DNA of 64,000 nucleotides from Lewinellaceae bacterium. Lineage in GTDB: Bacteria > Bacteroidota > Bacteroidia > Chitinophagales > Saprospiraceae. The notes beneath the pieces are model-generated. The model saw only the letters and a list, made by a program, of their open reading frames with translations. It searched no databases and was not told the origin of the DNA. Shown here one piece after another: positions 17,815-26,779 of the stretch (position 1 is its first letter; the number at the start of each line of letters is the position of its first letter). The stretch is taken from positions 868,001 through 932,000 of the forward strand of contig JACJYG010000005.1 of assembly GCA_020636215.1 (NCBI GenBank), in the 5' to 3' direction. The translations under genes and the position numbers were made by a program.

Positions 17815-18657
17815 ATGAGAAAATTTTTCCGCGCGGCCCTGCCGCTTTTAGCCTTCTTCCTTTCCTTACAGCTTGCTGCACAACGCGGAGTCGAAATCGG
17901 CATTTTAGGCGGCGCCTCCCTGTATAGTGGCGACCTTTCGCCTAATGAGTTTGGCTTGTATTTTAAGGAGATCAAGCCCGCCTTTGGCGCCTTTGGCCGG
18001 TTCAACCTTAATTCAACCATTGCTCTGCGCCTGGGGGCAAACCTGGGTACTGTAACTGCCGATGACGCCAACCATAAGCGGGAAGACCGGGGGCTCAGCT
18101 TCCGCTCTAAAATCACTGAATTTTCGCTGGTCGGGGAAATCAACCTTTTTCGCTTAGGGGCTTATGAGGATAGGGGCATAATCCCTTACGTCTTTGGCGG
18201 AGTCGCGGTCTTTAAATTCAATCCCGAAACAAAATTTGACGGGGACTATGTCGAGCTTCAACCTCTGGGTACCGAAGGGCAAGGGCTGCCCGGCTATGAG
18301 GCGCCCTATAACCTTACTCAGGTGAGTATTCCGCTTGGCGTTGGCCTTAAGTTCCTTGTCAACGAAACCATTACGATCGGCCTGGAATTCGGAGGCCGAA
18401 AATTGTTCACCGATTACCTGGATGATGTCAGCTCTACCAAGGTTAACTACTTTGATATACTGGAAGGCAACGGAGAACTGGCAGCCCAATTGAGTAATCC
18501 AACGCTGGTGGACCCCAGCCCCGAAAATTCAACCTACAAGCGTGGCGGGGATTTCAAAGACTGGTATTATATTACCGGCATTTCAATTTCCTTCCGCCTG
18601 CAGGGTAGTGGGAGTGGGATAGGCAGCGGCCGGGGTATTGGCTGCCCAACCTTCTAG
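17815..18657 (+). CDS. DUF6089-type outer-membrane beta-barrel protein (copy 2)
   Basis: The 280-residue paralogue of the preceding gene keeps the same order: signal peptide (LPLLAFFLSLQLAAQ), GGASLYSGDLSPNEFG, YVFGGVAVFKFNPETKFDG, VELQPLGTEGQGLPGY, a GRKLFTDYLDDVSSTKVNYF block and ELAAQLSNPTL near the end. The C-terminus ends in a Gly/Ser-rich GSGSGIGSGRGIGCPTF. Divergence between copies is largest in the N-terminal third, so the pair is not a recent duplication. Barrel location in the outer membrane is inferred. Confidence 0.82.
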   Translation: MRKFFRAALPLLAFFLSLQLAAQRGVEIGILGGASLYSGDLSPNEFGLYFKEIKPAFGAFGRFNLNSTIALRLGANLGTVTADDANHKREDRGLSFRSKITEFSLVGEINLFRLGAYEDRGIIPYVFGGVAVFKFNPETKFDGDYVELQPLGTEGQGLPGYEAPYNLTQVSIPLGVGLKFLVNETITIGLEFGGRKLFTDYLDDVSSTKVNYFDILEGNGELAAQLSNPTLVDPSPENSTYKRGGDFKDWYYITGISISFRLQGSGSGIGSGRGIGCPTF

Positions 18658-18847
18658 AATAGGCCATTTTTATCTTGTTGAAAAAAGCATTAGGCTTATT
18701 TTCACAAATATGCTTAACTTGCGTTTTTACTTTGATAAGCGGCGAACATACGTTTTAATCCCATCCGAACCTAAACCAACCATTGGGTTAACATCCTTAA
18801 GCTTTTATAGAAGATTAAACATATTGAGTTTAATAAAATAACTTCTG

Positions 18848-19285
18848 ATGAAAAGGGTCTTGGTGCTTTGCACCGGTAATTCCTGCAGAAGCCAGATGGC
18901 GGAGGGCTACCTTCAATTTTACGCTCAAGGGAAAGCTTTGGCATTTAGCGCCGGGCTGGAAGATCATGGGGTTAATCCCTACACTCTAAAGGTCATGGCG
19001 GAAGATAATATCGATATCACGAGCCATTATTCCAAGCGCCTCAACGTTTTCCGGGGGCAGCACTTTGATTATCTCATTACCGTTTGTGACGAAGCAGATA
19101 AAGAGGTGCTCAAAGGCATATCGTTCCAGCATAAATTACATTTCAGCATCCCCGACCCCGCCGCTTTTGAAGGCCCGGAAGCGGAAAAGATGGAAGAGTT
19201 CCGCCGGGTGCGGGAGTTGGTAAAGAAAAATGTGCTCAAGTTTATCGGGCAGGTTTTATTCGAAAATTCCGAGCTTGTTGTTTAA
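18848..19285 (+). CDS. ArsC-like low-molecular-weight phosphatase / arsenate reductase
   Basis: The 145-residue protein has the low-MW phosphotyrosine-phosphatase loop C8-T-G-N-S-C13-R-S and the Asp of the DP motif (IPDPAAF, D103). Thioredoxin-linked ArsC of the S. aureus type uses three cysteines: the loop Cys, one in a VCD motif (here Cys80) and a third about seven residues on. The third is missing here (EADKEVLKG follows), so the usual disulfide relay cannot form as in that enzyme. It may be a divergent arsenate reductase or a phosphatase. It is 27 kb from the arsenic operon of this window. A terminator follows. Confidence 0.8.
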   Translation: MKRVLVLCTGNSCRSQMAEGYLQFYAQGKALAFSAGLEDHGVNPYTLKVMAEDNIDITSHYSKRLNVFRGQHFDYLITVCDEADKEVLKGISFQHKLHFSIPDPAAFEGPEAEKMEEFRRVRELVKKNVLKFIGQVLFENSELVV

Positions 19286-19319
19286 CGCTTGTTTCTTAAC
19301 GCATCAGAGAAATGGGGAA

Positions 19320-19349
19320 GGGGTTGTTCAATGCTGGACAACCCCTTTC
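19320..19349 (+). terminator. Terminator after the ArsC-like gene
   Basis: GGGGTTGT (19320-19327) pairs with ACAACCCC (19338-19345) around a 10-base loop, followed by TTTCT, about 35 bases after the stop. Confidence 0.7.
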
Positions 19350-19468
19350 TCATTAGGAGCCTTTGGGCCGGCGGTCAGGAAGAATTAACGCAGGCTTGGC
19401 TCCTTTTTTTTTGGATTCCCTGAGTAATACCCTAATTTTCAGCCCCATTTGAATGTACGATGCTTGCC

Positions 19469-19603
19469 GAGGCTGTCTCAAAAGATAAAATGAAAACTTC
19501 GCTGCCCGGCCGGTTCTCCCCTTCGGGGAGCTAGAGGGGCTGGGGCGGGCGGCGAAACATGATTTGGCACTATTTTTCAGTTCCTTACTTTTGAGACAGC
19601 CTC
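19469..19603. mobile_element. MITE-like element with 16-bp terminal inverted repeats
   Basis: GAGGCTGTCTCAAAAG (19469-19484) is perfectly inverted at 19588-19603. The 135-base unit has no ORF; its middle is GC-rich with a CTCCCC-TTCG-GGGGAG hairpin. GTACGATG occurs immediately after the right end (19604-19611) and six bases before the left end (19455-19462), possibly an imperfectly placed target duplication. Ends of the GGCTGTCTCAAAA type occur on several IS families, so this looks like a non-autonomous derivative. The remaining gene-free DNA between 19286 and 19647 holds only the terminator above. Confidence 0.6.
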
Positions 19604-19647
19604 GTACGATGTATCTCTACCTAAACCCTTGTCGCTAAACTCAAAAG

Positions 19648-21684
19648 ATGAAAGACCCAATATTCTTCAAACGCGATCTGAGCTGGTTGTCCTTTAACCA
19701 CAGGGTGCTTCAAGAGGCCCAGGATGAAAGCGTTCCGCTTTACGAGCGTATCAAATTTCTCGCCATCTACAGTTCCAACCTCGATGAATTTTTCCGGGTG
19801 CGGGTAGCTTCATTACGCAGTTTCCGCGCTTTGAAAAAAAAGGCGCGCAAAGAGCTGGAATTGGATGTCAAACCGAGAAAAGAGCTGAAGGAGATCCGCA
19901 GGATTGTGGGGCAGCAGCAGAACAGTTTCGGCCTAACCTTTCGCGAAGAGATCCTGCCGGCCCTGGCCCGGGAAGGAATTTTCCTGGTCAGGAACGAGGA
20001 CTATAGTCCGGAGCAACAGGCATTTGCCAGGAAATATTTTTTTGAAAAAGCCTATCCTCATTTGAATCCGGTTTGGCTGCGGCCGGAAGAAGAACCTCCT
20101 TTTCTGAAAAACAAGGGCCTCTATTTTGTGTTGAGCCTGGAAGGGGAAGACGCTCTGGCGCTGGTGGAAATCCCCTCCGAAGCATTACCCCGTTTCATCC
20201 CTTTACCTGCTTCGGATGGCGTTCACGCCCTGACATTCCTGGACGAGATCGTCCGTTTCAACCTGGAAGAATTCCTGGGGCAAAAAGTGATAGGCGCCTA
20301 TGCCATTAAACTATCCCGTGACGCCGAACTGTACATCGATGACGAGTATTCCGGCGACCTGGTGGCCAAGATCCGGGAAAGCCTGGAAGCCCGCAATGTA
20401 GGGCTCCCCACTCGTTTTCTCTACGACAGTACCATGCCGGAGGATATTTTGGCCCAGCTCAAGGAGGCCTTTGAACTGAGCCGAAACGACCTCATCCCCG
20501 GAGCCCGCTACCATAACTTCAACGATTTTTTTAGTTTTCCCGACCCTGCCGCCAAGGCGGAACTGCACGATGCGCCAATGCCGCCGCTGCCCCATCCGGA
20601 ATTGGAAAAAGCACCTTCTATTCTGGCATTGCTTAAAGAAAAGGATGCCATCCTGCACTTTCCTTACCAAAAGTATAACTACGTCCCCCAACTGATCGAA
20701 GAAGCGGCGAATGACCCGGCCGTACGGACTGTTAAGATCACGTTGTACCGGGTAGCCTCCCGCTCGGCCATCGTGGATTCCTTGTTGAAAGCCCGTCGAA
20801 ACGGCAAGGCAGTGACAGCTTTCATTGAAGCCAAGGCGCGCTTCGATGAAGCGTCCAACCTGTTCTGGGGCCAGGAACTGGAAAAGGCCGGCGCGGAGGT
20901 TCATTATAGTTACCCTGCGATCAAGGTGCATACCAAGCTGTTGCTCATACAGCGCGAAGAAGCGGAGGGTTTGTGCAATTACGCTTATCTGGGTACGGGC
21001 AATTTTAACGAGAAAACTTCCCGTTTGTATACAGACCATGCCTTACTGACTGCCGACCCCCGCCTGGCCGATGAAGCCGCCCAGGTTTTCAGCCTCTTGG
21101 AGCGAAAAGTACTGATCCCGCATTGTAAGCACCTGTTGGTTTCGCCCTTTTCAACCCGATCAGGCTTCGTGGGACTGGTGGATAAAGAGATCGAAAATGC
21201 GCGAAATGGCAAAGAGGCCTATATGATCCTCAAGATGAACAGCCTGGAGGACGAAAATATGATCGCTAAATTATACGAGGCCAGCCGGGCTGGGGTGAAG
21301 ATACAACTCATTATCCGGGGCATCTGCTGCCTGGCGCCCGGCATCGAAGGGCAAAGTGAAAATATTGAAGCCATCTCCATCGTTGGCCGTTTTCTGGAGC
21401 ACGCCCGGGTTTATATTTTTGCCAACGGCGGCGAGGAAAAAATGTACATCGCCTCCGCCGATTGGATGAGCCGCAACCTCGACCGCCGGGTGGAAGCAGT
21501 CATTCCTATCTATGATCCGGTGATATCCCAGGAGATCCGCCATATCATTGGCCTTCAGCTGGCGGATAATACCAAAGCCAGATGGATCGATGCTAAGCAA
21601 ATGAACTCCTACAAGCGGGAGGATGGCCCCCAGCGGGAAGCACAGAAGGAAATATATCATTATTTACAGGAGAAGTTAAAGTAA
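19648..21684 (+). CDS. ppk1: Polyphosphate kinase 1
   Basis: The 678-residue enzyme makes long-chain polyphosphate from ATP, reversibly. It starts with the N-terminal domain phrase FFKRDLSWLSFNHRVLQEA, contains the head domain, and has two phospholipase D-like C-terminal domains. The autophosphorylated His is predicted at H428 in YPAIKVHTKL, and the second conserved His at H585 in FLEHARVYIF, matching the spacing of E. coli H435/H592. RVASRSAIV and YLGTGNFNEKTSRLYTDH are further family blocks. No ppx is adjacent. It lies 200 bases before btaA on the same strand, with a Pho-box-like site in that gap. Confidence 0.96.
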   Translation: MKDPIFFKRDLSWLSFNHRVLQEAQDESVPLYERIKFLAIYSSNLDEFFRVRVASLRSFRALKKKARKELELDVKPRKELKEIRRIVGQQQNSFGLTFREEILPALAREGIFLVRNEDYSPEQQAFARKYFFEKAYPHLNPVWLRPEEEPPFLKNKGLYFVLSLEGEDALALVEIPSEALPRFIPLPASDGVHALTFLDEIVRFNLEEFLGQKVIGAYAIKLSRDAELYIDDEYSGDLVAKIRESLEARNVGLPTRFLYDSTMPEDILAQLKEAFELSRNDLIPGARYHNFNDFFSFPDPAAKAELHDAPMPPLPHPELEKAPSILALLKEKDAILHFPYQKYNYVPQLIEEAANDPAVRTVKITLYRVASRSAIVDSLLKARRNGKAVTAFIEAKARFDEASNLFWGQELEKAGAEVHYSYPAIKVHTKLLLIQREEAEGLCNYAYLGTGNFNEKTSRLYTDHALLTADPRLADEAAQVFSLLERKVLIPHCKHLLVSPFSTRSGFVGLVDKEIENARNGKEAYMILKMNSLEDENMIAKLYEASRAGVKIQLIIRGICCLAPGIEGQSENIEAISIVGRFLEHARVYIFANGGEEKMYIASADWMSRNLDRRVEAVIPIYDPVISQEIRHIIGLQLADNTKARWIDAKQMNSYKREDGPQREAQKEIYHYLQEKLK

Positions 21685-21806
21685 GGAGGTAGCGGTTGTT
21701 TGCTTCACCAGCATCATCCCGGTGCTCTCCCGACAACTCTCGCGATGGCCTGGAAAAGCCATTCAGCCATATACTCCTTCCTGTCATCCAAGGCATTTAA
21801 CCTCTC

Positions 21807-21824
21807 CTTTACAGAAACTTAGCA
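21807..21824 (+). promoter_or_regulatory. Pho-box-like direct repeat before btaA
   Basis: CTTTACA-GAAA-CTTAGCA: two 7-base half-sites separated by 4 bases, the same geometry as the E. coli Pho box. The same word (17 of 18 bases) occurs at 46094-46111. It ends 62 bases before the btaA start. A TATCTTCG near 21868 is one base from the -7 consensus. The rest of the 21685-21886 gap shows nothing else. Confidence 0.55.
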
Positions 21825-21886
21825 TATTAGTAATTTAGCTTATTGCTTCCTCGCCTGGTGCGGCCTGTATCTTCGCTTGAAAAAAA

Positions 21887-23044
21887 GTGGAAAAACTCAA
21901 TCCTTTAAGAGACTGGATGTTTCGGAAAGTCCATTCCAACAACCTGGTATATAATACTTGCTGGGAGGATCCTCGTTGCGACCGGGAGTTGCTGGAACTA
22001 AACAACAGCAGCGAAGTGGTCATGATTACGAGTGCTGGGTGTAACGCGCTCGATTATCTGCTCGACCAGCCGGCGCAGATCAATTGTGTTGATGTCAATC
22101 CCCGCCAGAATGCTTTGTTGCAACTGAAGCTGGCCACTTTCCACAAAGGAAGTTTTGAGGACTTGTTCCAGCTTTTTGGCAAGGGTGCTCACCCTGAGGC
22201 TACCGCCTTATATCGGGAGCAGTTGCGCGAGGCCCTTCCCGAATATGCTCAGGATTATTGGGATGGGCGCCTGAATTTTTTTAGCGGAAAGGGAGTCCGA
22301 AAGAGTTTTTACCATTACAGCACTTCGGGCTCCTTTGCCTGGGTAGCGAACCAGTACATTCGTGCCCGTCGGAGCCTGCATAGGCAAATACAGCAACTTT
22401 TTGAAGCCGATACGCTCGACCGGCAGTCTTCTATCTATTTTCAGATCGAACAGAAAGTCCTCAATGGGCTGGTAGAATGGATGGTCAACCGCCACCTTAC
22501 GATGTGCCTGGTAGGGGTGCCCCGCAGCCAGCAGGAGTTGTTCATTACCAAATATGAAAAAGGCGCCTTGGGTTTTATCCAGGAATGCCTGCGCAAGGTC
22601 TTTACCCAGCAACCTATTCAGGAGAACTACTTCTGGCGGTTGTATATGAATGGATCTTATACGGATACTTGTTGCCCCTCCTATCTACGCCCGGACAATT
22701 TTGAACCGATCCGTTCCCAATCGGATAAAATCCAAACGCACACTACTACGATCAGTAACTTCCTCCGGGAAAATCCCCGGCCTTATTCTCACTATGTGTT
22801 GCTTGACCACCAGGACTGGCTGGCCGCCAACAACCGCCCTGCGCTGGAGGAAGAATGGCAACTGATACTGGAAAACAGCCGCCCTGGCACCCGAATATTG
22901 CTGCGCTCTGCCGCCGAAGAAGTGGATTTTTTCCCGGAATTCGTTATGGAGGCCGTAGAATTCGAAAAGGAAAAAACGGCCAAAACGCATCAGCGCGACC
23001 GGGTAGGAACCTATGGTAGTGTCTACCTGGGAATGGTCCGGTAA
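21887..23044 (+). CDS. btaA: BtaA-like AdoMet:diacylglycerol 3-amino-3-carboxypropyltransferase
   Basis: The 385-residue DUF3419 protein should transfer the 3-amino-3-carboxypropyl group of AdoMet to diacylglycerol, giving DGHS, the first step of the betaine lipid DGTS. Visible are VYNTCWEDPRCDRELL near the start, the AdoMet-site phrase MITSAGCNALDYLL (about 46-59), CVDVNPRQNALLQLK (about 68-82) and the C-terminal YSHYVLLDHQDWL and GTRILLRSAAEEVDF blocks. The start is GTG at 21887; no ATG fits better because the conserved WMFRK motif follows closely. A dedicated N-methyltransferase gene lies 107 bases downstream, and a Pho-box-like site upstream. Active at the inner membrane. Confidence 0.85.
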   Translation: MEKLNPLRDWMFRKVHSNNLVYNTCWEDPRCDRELLELNNSSEVVMITSAGCNALDYLLDQPAQINCVDVNPRQNALLQLKLATFHKGSFEDLFQLFGKGAHPEATALYREQLREALPEYAQDYWDGRLNFFSGKGVRKSFYHYSTSGSFAWVANQYIRARRSLHRQIQQLFEADTLDRQSSIYFQIEQKVLNGLVEWMVNRHLTMCLVGVPRSQQELFITKYEKGALGFIQECLRKVFTQQPIQENYFWRLYMNGSYTDTCCPSYLRPDNFEPIRSQSDKIQTHTTTISNFLRENPRPYSHYVLLDHQDWLAANNRPALEEEWQLILENSRPGTRILLRSAAEEVDFFPEFVMEAVEFEKEKTAKTHQRDRVGTYGSVYLGMVR

Positions 23045-23151
23045 CTTTTATTAGGCCCTGCATCAGCCTGTTGTGGATGCCCTCTGATTTTTCCTGCTCC
23101 TTCCGGGGTGGCCCTAGGTTAAAACACTGTCTAATTTACAAATCTGATTGA

Positions 23152-23817
23152 ATGTCGGAAACTGAATCCACTGTTGATCGCCAAAACCGCACCATGCAGC
23201 GGTATTACGTTTGGCAATCCAAAATATATGACGCCACCCGTTGGTCTTTTCTCTTTGGCCGCCGGGAGTTAATCCGGGCGCTTCCTTTCGGGCGGGCGGC
23301 CAGGGCATGCATTTTAGAAGTCGGTTGCGGCACCGGTTACAACCTCAGAAAGATGGCCTTGTCCTATCCCCAGGCCCAACTCATTGGCCTCGATGTATCG
23401 ACGCATATGCTGAATAAAGCGCGCCAAAATACCGCTCCGTTCGGGGATCGCGTAAGCCTGGAAGCTCGGCCTTATAGCCTTGGCGATCCATTCTTTCATT
23501 CTAAACTGGACGCCGTCGTTTTCTCTTATTCGCTCACCATGATCAACCCACAGTGGCGGGAATTGCTTCAACAGGCCAAGACAGACCTTAAACCTGGCGG
23601 CTTTATTGCTGTAACGGACTTTCACGACTCCCGCTTCGCCTGGTTCAAACGCCATATGGGCAACAACCACGTGCGCATGGACGGCCACCTCCTGCCGGTG
23701 CTTCGAACGGAATTCACTGGCCTCTACGATCAGATCAAACCCGCCTATGGCGGCTTGTGGAGTTATTTCGTATTCGTTGGTAAAAAACCTGGTGGCAACG
23801 GGGCGGTTGCTTGGTAG
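23152..23817 (+). CDS. btaB: BtaB-like class I methyltransferase (betaine lipid N-methylation)
   Basis: The 221-residue protein has a standard AdoMet Rossmann fold: motif I ILEVGCGTGYNL (about 54-65), motif II LIGLDVS, and KPGGFIAVTDFHDSRFAWF (about 144-162). The N-terminal YYVWQSKIYDATRWSFLFGR and the C-terminal HVRMDGHLLPVL and AYGGLWSYFVFVGKK match the BtaB-type enzymes that methylate DGHS three times to DGTS. The assignment depends on its place directly after btaA; a ubiquinone-type methyltransferase would be the alternative. Translation runs into a region of GACGTC-rich repeats at its stop. Confidence 0.8.
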   Translation: MSETESTVDRQNRTMQRYYVWQSKIYDATRWSFLFGRRELIRALPFGRAARACILEVGCGTGYNLRKMALSYPQAQLIGLDVSTHMLNKARQNTAPFGDRVSLEARPYSLGDPFFHSKLDAVVFSYSLTMINPQWRELLQQAKTDLKPGGFIAVTDFHDSRFAWFKRHMGNNHVRMDGHLLPVLRTEFTGLYDQIKPAYGGLWSYFVFVGKKPGGNGAVAW

Positions 23818-23930
23818 AACGTCGCAAGTCAACAGGCCGTACGTCAGAATGTCGGCCGCCAAAAGGCAGAATCCTTGCCGCTGACGTGTTGACGTGCGAC
23901 ATTCGACGTTCTGACGTTCCGGTCTTCCAA
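23816..23930. repeat. Degenerate repeat patch with GACGT/GTCGAACGTC words
   Basis: After the btaB stop come overlapping direct and inverted copies of words like GAACGTC, ACGTCAGAATGTCG and CGACATTCGACGTTCTG. Related words are at 14805-14830. The patch could form hairpins and may serve as a transcript end. Confidence 0.5.
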
Positions 23931-23985
23931 CATTTTTCCTATCTTCCGGGAGCAATTTCAATCCATTCCCTAAACCATTATCCCT

Positions 23986-25350
23986 ATGAAGAACAGGAAA
24001 ATATTGCTCAGTGAGCAGGAAATCCCGGAAAAGTGGTACAACATCGTCCACGACATGCCTAATAAGCCTTTGCCTCCCTTACACCCGGGCACCAAAGAGC
24101 CGATTGGGCCGGAAGCGTTGGCGCCGCTCTTCCCAATGGAACTGATCAAGCAGGAAGTAACCACTGAAAAATGGGTGGATATTCCAGAAGAGGTGCGCGA
24201 TGTGTACAAGCTATGGCGCCCCACGCCCATGTTTCGGGCCTACGGCCTGGAGGCGGCGCTCGACACGCCGGCAAAGATCTATTACAAGTACGAAGGGGTG
24301 AGCCCCTCCGGTTCGCACAAGCCAAATACAGCTGTGGCGCAGGCCTACTACAGTAAACAGGAAGGGGTCAGGCGCATTACTACTGAAACCGGCGCCGGAC
24401 AGTGGGGTAGTGCTTTGAGCTTCGCCTGCCAGCATTTTGGTATCGAATGCGAGGTGTACATGGTAAAGATCAGTTACGAGCAGAAGCCCTACCGCAAGGT
24501 CATGATGAATACCTGGGGCGCCACAGTGCACGCTTCCCCCTCCAATCTGACAGAGGCCGGGCGTAAAATCCTGGCAGAAGACCCCGACTCGCCAGGCAGT
24601 CTGGGCATAGCTATCTCTGAAGCGGTGGAACGCGCCGCCAGTGATGAAAAAACGAAATACGCCCTGGGCAGCGTGCTCAACCACGTGCTGATGCATCAGA
24701 CGGTCATCGGACTGGAGGCGGTCAAACAGATGGAAAAGGCAGGTGATATGCCCGATATTGTGGTGGCGCCTTTTGGTGGCGGTTCTAACTTTGCAGGCAT
24801 CAGCTTTCCCTTCCTGCGCCTCAACCTGGAAGAAGGCCGCAACATCCGTTGTATCGCTGCCGAGCCCTCTTCCTGCCCAAAGCTGACCCGCGGGGTATTT
24901 CGCTATGATTTTGGAGATGCCGTCGGCATGACGCCCCTGTTGCCCATGTATACCCTGGGGCATACCTTTGTGCCGGCGCCTATTCATGCCGGTGGCCTGC
25001 GCTACCACGGCGCCGGTGTGGTGGTCAGCCAGTTGCTGAGGGATAAACTGATCGAGGCCCGCGCTCATGACCAGGTCGAATGCTTCGAAGCCGGCGTACT
25101 TTTTGCCCGGGCCGAGGGCATCATTCCTGCACCGGAAACCAACCACGCTATTGCTACTGCCATCCAGGAAGCGAATAAGTGCAAAGAGGAGGGCGTCAGC
25201 CGCACTATCCTGATCCACCTCTGCGGGCACGGTAATTTTGACCTGGCTGCATACGAAAACTATCTCAGCGGCAAGCTGGTCAAACATGAGATCACCAGTG
25301 AACAGATTGCAGCAGCCCTGGCTAAGATCGATACACCGGTTATTGATTAG
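23986..25350 (+). CDS. trpB2: TrpB2-type tryptophan synthase beta chain
   Basis: The 454-residue PLP enzyme belongs to the long TrpB2 group rather than canonical TrpB: it has an N-terminal extension (KILLSEQEIPEKWYNIVHDMP), WRPTPMFRAYGLE, and the PLP-lysine motif SPSGSHKPNTA with K112. The phosphate-binding loop is FGGGSNFAG. It should condense indole with serine. TrpB2 enzymes usually lack a partner TrpA, and no trpA is present here. The next genes on the strand are ilvC and ilvA, so this is not a trp operon. Confidence 0.92.
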   Translation: MKNRKILLSEQEIPEKWYNIVHDMPNKPLPPLHPGTKEPIGPEALAPLFPMELIKQEVTTEKWVDIPEEVRDVYKLWRPTPMFRAYGLEAALDTPAKIYYKYEGVSPSGSHKPNTAVAQAYYSKQEGVRRITTETGAGQWGSALSFACQHFGIECEVYMVKISYEQKPYRKVMMNTWGATVHASPSNLTEAGRKILAEDPDSPGSLGIAISEAVERAASDEKTKYALGSVLNHVLMHQTVIGLEAVKQMEKAGDMPDIVVAPFGGGSNFAGISFPFLRLNLEEGRNIRCIAAEPSSCPKLTRGVFRYDFGDAVGMTPLLPMYTLGHTFVPAPIHAGGLRYHGAGVVVSQLLRDKLIEARAHDQVECFEAGVLFARAEGIIPAPETNHAIATAIQEANKCKEEGVSRTILIHLCGHGNFDLAAYENYLSGKLVKHEITSEQIAAALAKIDTPVID

Positions 25351-25694
25351 AAGTAGCGCCTTATTTGGGATTGTACTTCGAGGAGTGCTGTAAAACTCCC
25401 TTAAACCCTGAATATGGCTGGCATTTGGGCCTGGCTTTCCTGGAAAGCCCTGGCTTTGATTTCGGAGAACCGCCCAAAAAAGATGCCAGGGAAGCTGCCC
25501 GGAACGTATCTTTACCGACCGCATTGGTAACTTTGCATTTCGGCCAGGATTTTCCCAGATATGCCTGTGCTTTTAATATGCAAAGCGCCCCTAACCATGG
25601 CCAAGGATAGATCCAAAAGAACCCTTACGAAATAAGTATTATTCACGGTGGTCCCTCATCACCTTAAACTTTATTCAAAAAACATTTAGGAATC
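25351..25694. other. Gene-free stretch before ilvC
   Basis: This 344-base gap holds no supported gene. A short open frame from about 25365 has unlikely composition and no family features. No array, hairpin with T-run or clear promoter match was seen; an AT-rich leader (25630-25690) precedes ilvC. Confidence 0.5.
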
Positions 25695-26762
25695 ATGGCA
25701 AAACTCAATTTTGGAGGAGTAGAAGAAAACGTCGTAACCCGCGATGAATTTCCCCTGGAGAAAGCACGCGAAGTGCTGAAAGATGAAACAATTGCCGTAA
25801 TCGGCTATGGTGTTCAGGGGCCGGGCCAGGCGCTTAATCTGCGCGATAATGGCTTCAACGTCATCGTAGGCCAACGGCAGGGCTCCAAAACCTGGGACAA
25901 GGCCGTTCAGGACGGCTGGGCGCCGGGTGAGACCTTATTCCCTATCGAAGAGGCCGTAAAACAAGGTACGATCATTCAATACCTGTTGTCGGATGCTGCG
26001 CAGATTGCCGTCTGGCCTACTATCAAGCCACTTCTGACGGCTGGCAAGGCCTTGTATTTCTCTCACGGTTTCGGCATCACCTATAAAGAGCGAACCGGTA
26101 TTGTGCCACCGGCCGATATTGATGTCATTCTGGTGGCGCCCAAAGGTTCTGGCACCAGCCTGCGCCGCTTGTTCCAGGCAGGGAAGGGCCTCAACTCCAG
26201 CTATGCCATCTTCCAGGACGCTACCGGCCGGGCATACGAACGCGTTGTTGCGCTTGGAATTGGCGTGGGGTCTGGTTATCTGTTTGAGACCTCTTTCAAA
26301 AAAGAAGTTTACAGTGACCTTACCGGTGAACGCGGCTCCCTCATGGGCGCCATACAAGGTTTGTTCGCCGCTCAATACGATTGCCTGCGTAGCCGTGGCC
26401 ATAGCCCGTCCGAGGCTTTTAATGAGACAGTGGAAGAACTGACCCAAAGCCTCATGCCCCTGGTAGCTGAAAACGGTATGGACTGGATGTACGCCAATTG
26501 CTCCACCACTGCTCAGCGTGGCGCCCTCGACTGGTGGAAGAAGTTCCGTGACGCCGTCGCCCCTGTATTTAATGAACTGTACGATAGCGTTGCCGCCGGC
26601 AACGAGGCCCAGCGTTCCATCGATTCGAACAGCCAACCTGATTATCGCGAAAAACTGGAGGTTGAACTCCGCCAACTCCGCGATAGCGAAATGTGGCAGG
26701 CTGGCCGAACGGTGCGCAGCCTCCGCCCGGAAGCTCAACCGGCCAAAGTGCACGAAGAGTAG
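25695..26762 (+). CDS. ilvC: Ketol-acid reductoisomerase IlvC
   Basis: The 355-residue enzyme catalyses the isomerisation and NADPH reduction of acetolactate or acetohydroxybutyrate in valine, leucine and isoleucine synthesis. NADPH site IGYGVQGPGQALNLRDNG (about 35-52), LLSDAAQIAVW, HGFGITYKE and APKGSGTSLRR are present, as is the metal-binding and substrate block of the C-terminal knotted domain (TGERGSLMGAIQGLF, about 212-226). Length fits class I enzymes. The ilvA gene follows 129 bases later on the same strand after a hairpin; other ilv and leu genes are not in the window. Confidence 0.95.
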   Translation: MAKLNFGGVEENVVTRDEFPLEKAREVLKDETIAVIGYGVQGPGQALNLRDNGFNVIVGQRQGSKTWDKAVQDGWAPGETLFPIEEAVKQGTIIQYLLSDAAQIAVWPTIKPLLTAGKALYFSHGFGITYKERTGIVPPADIDVILVAPKGSGTSLRRLFQAGKGLNSSYAIFQDATGRAYERVVALGIGVGSGYLFETSFKKEVYSDLTGERGSLMGAIQGLFAAQYDCLRSRGHSPSEAFNETVEELTQSLMPLVAENGMDWMYANCSTTAQRGALDWWKKFRDAVAPVFNELYDSVAAGNEAQRSIDSNSQPDYREKLEVELRQLRDSEMWQAGRTVRSLRPEAQPAKVHEE

Positions 26763-26779
26763 TAATTCCCCCCTACTTG

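Noticed and set aside
25365..25610. A gene in the gap before ilvC
   Set aside because: The 81-residue frame has odd composition, no homologous look, and no start context; it is more likely chance.
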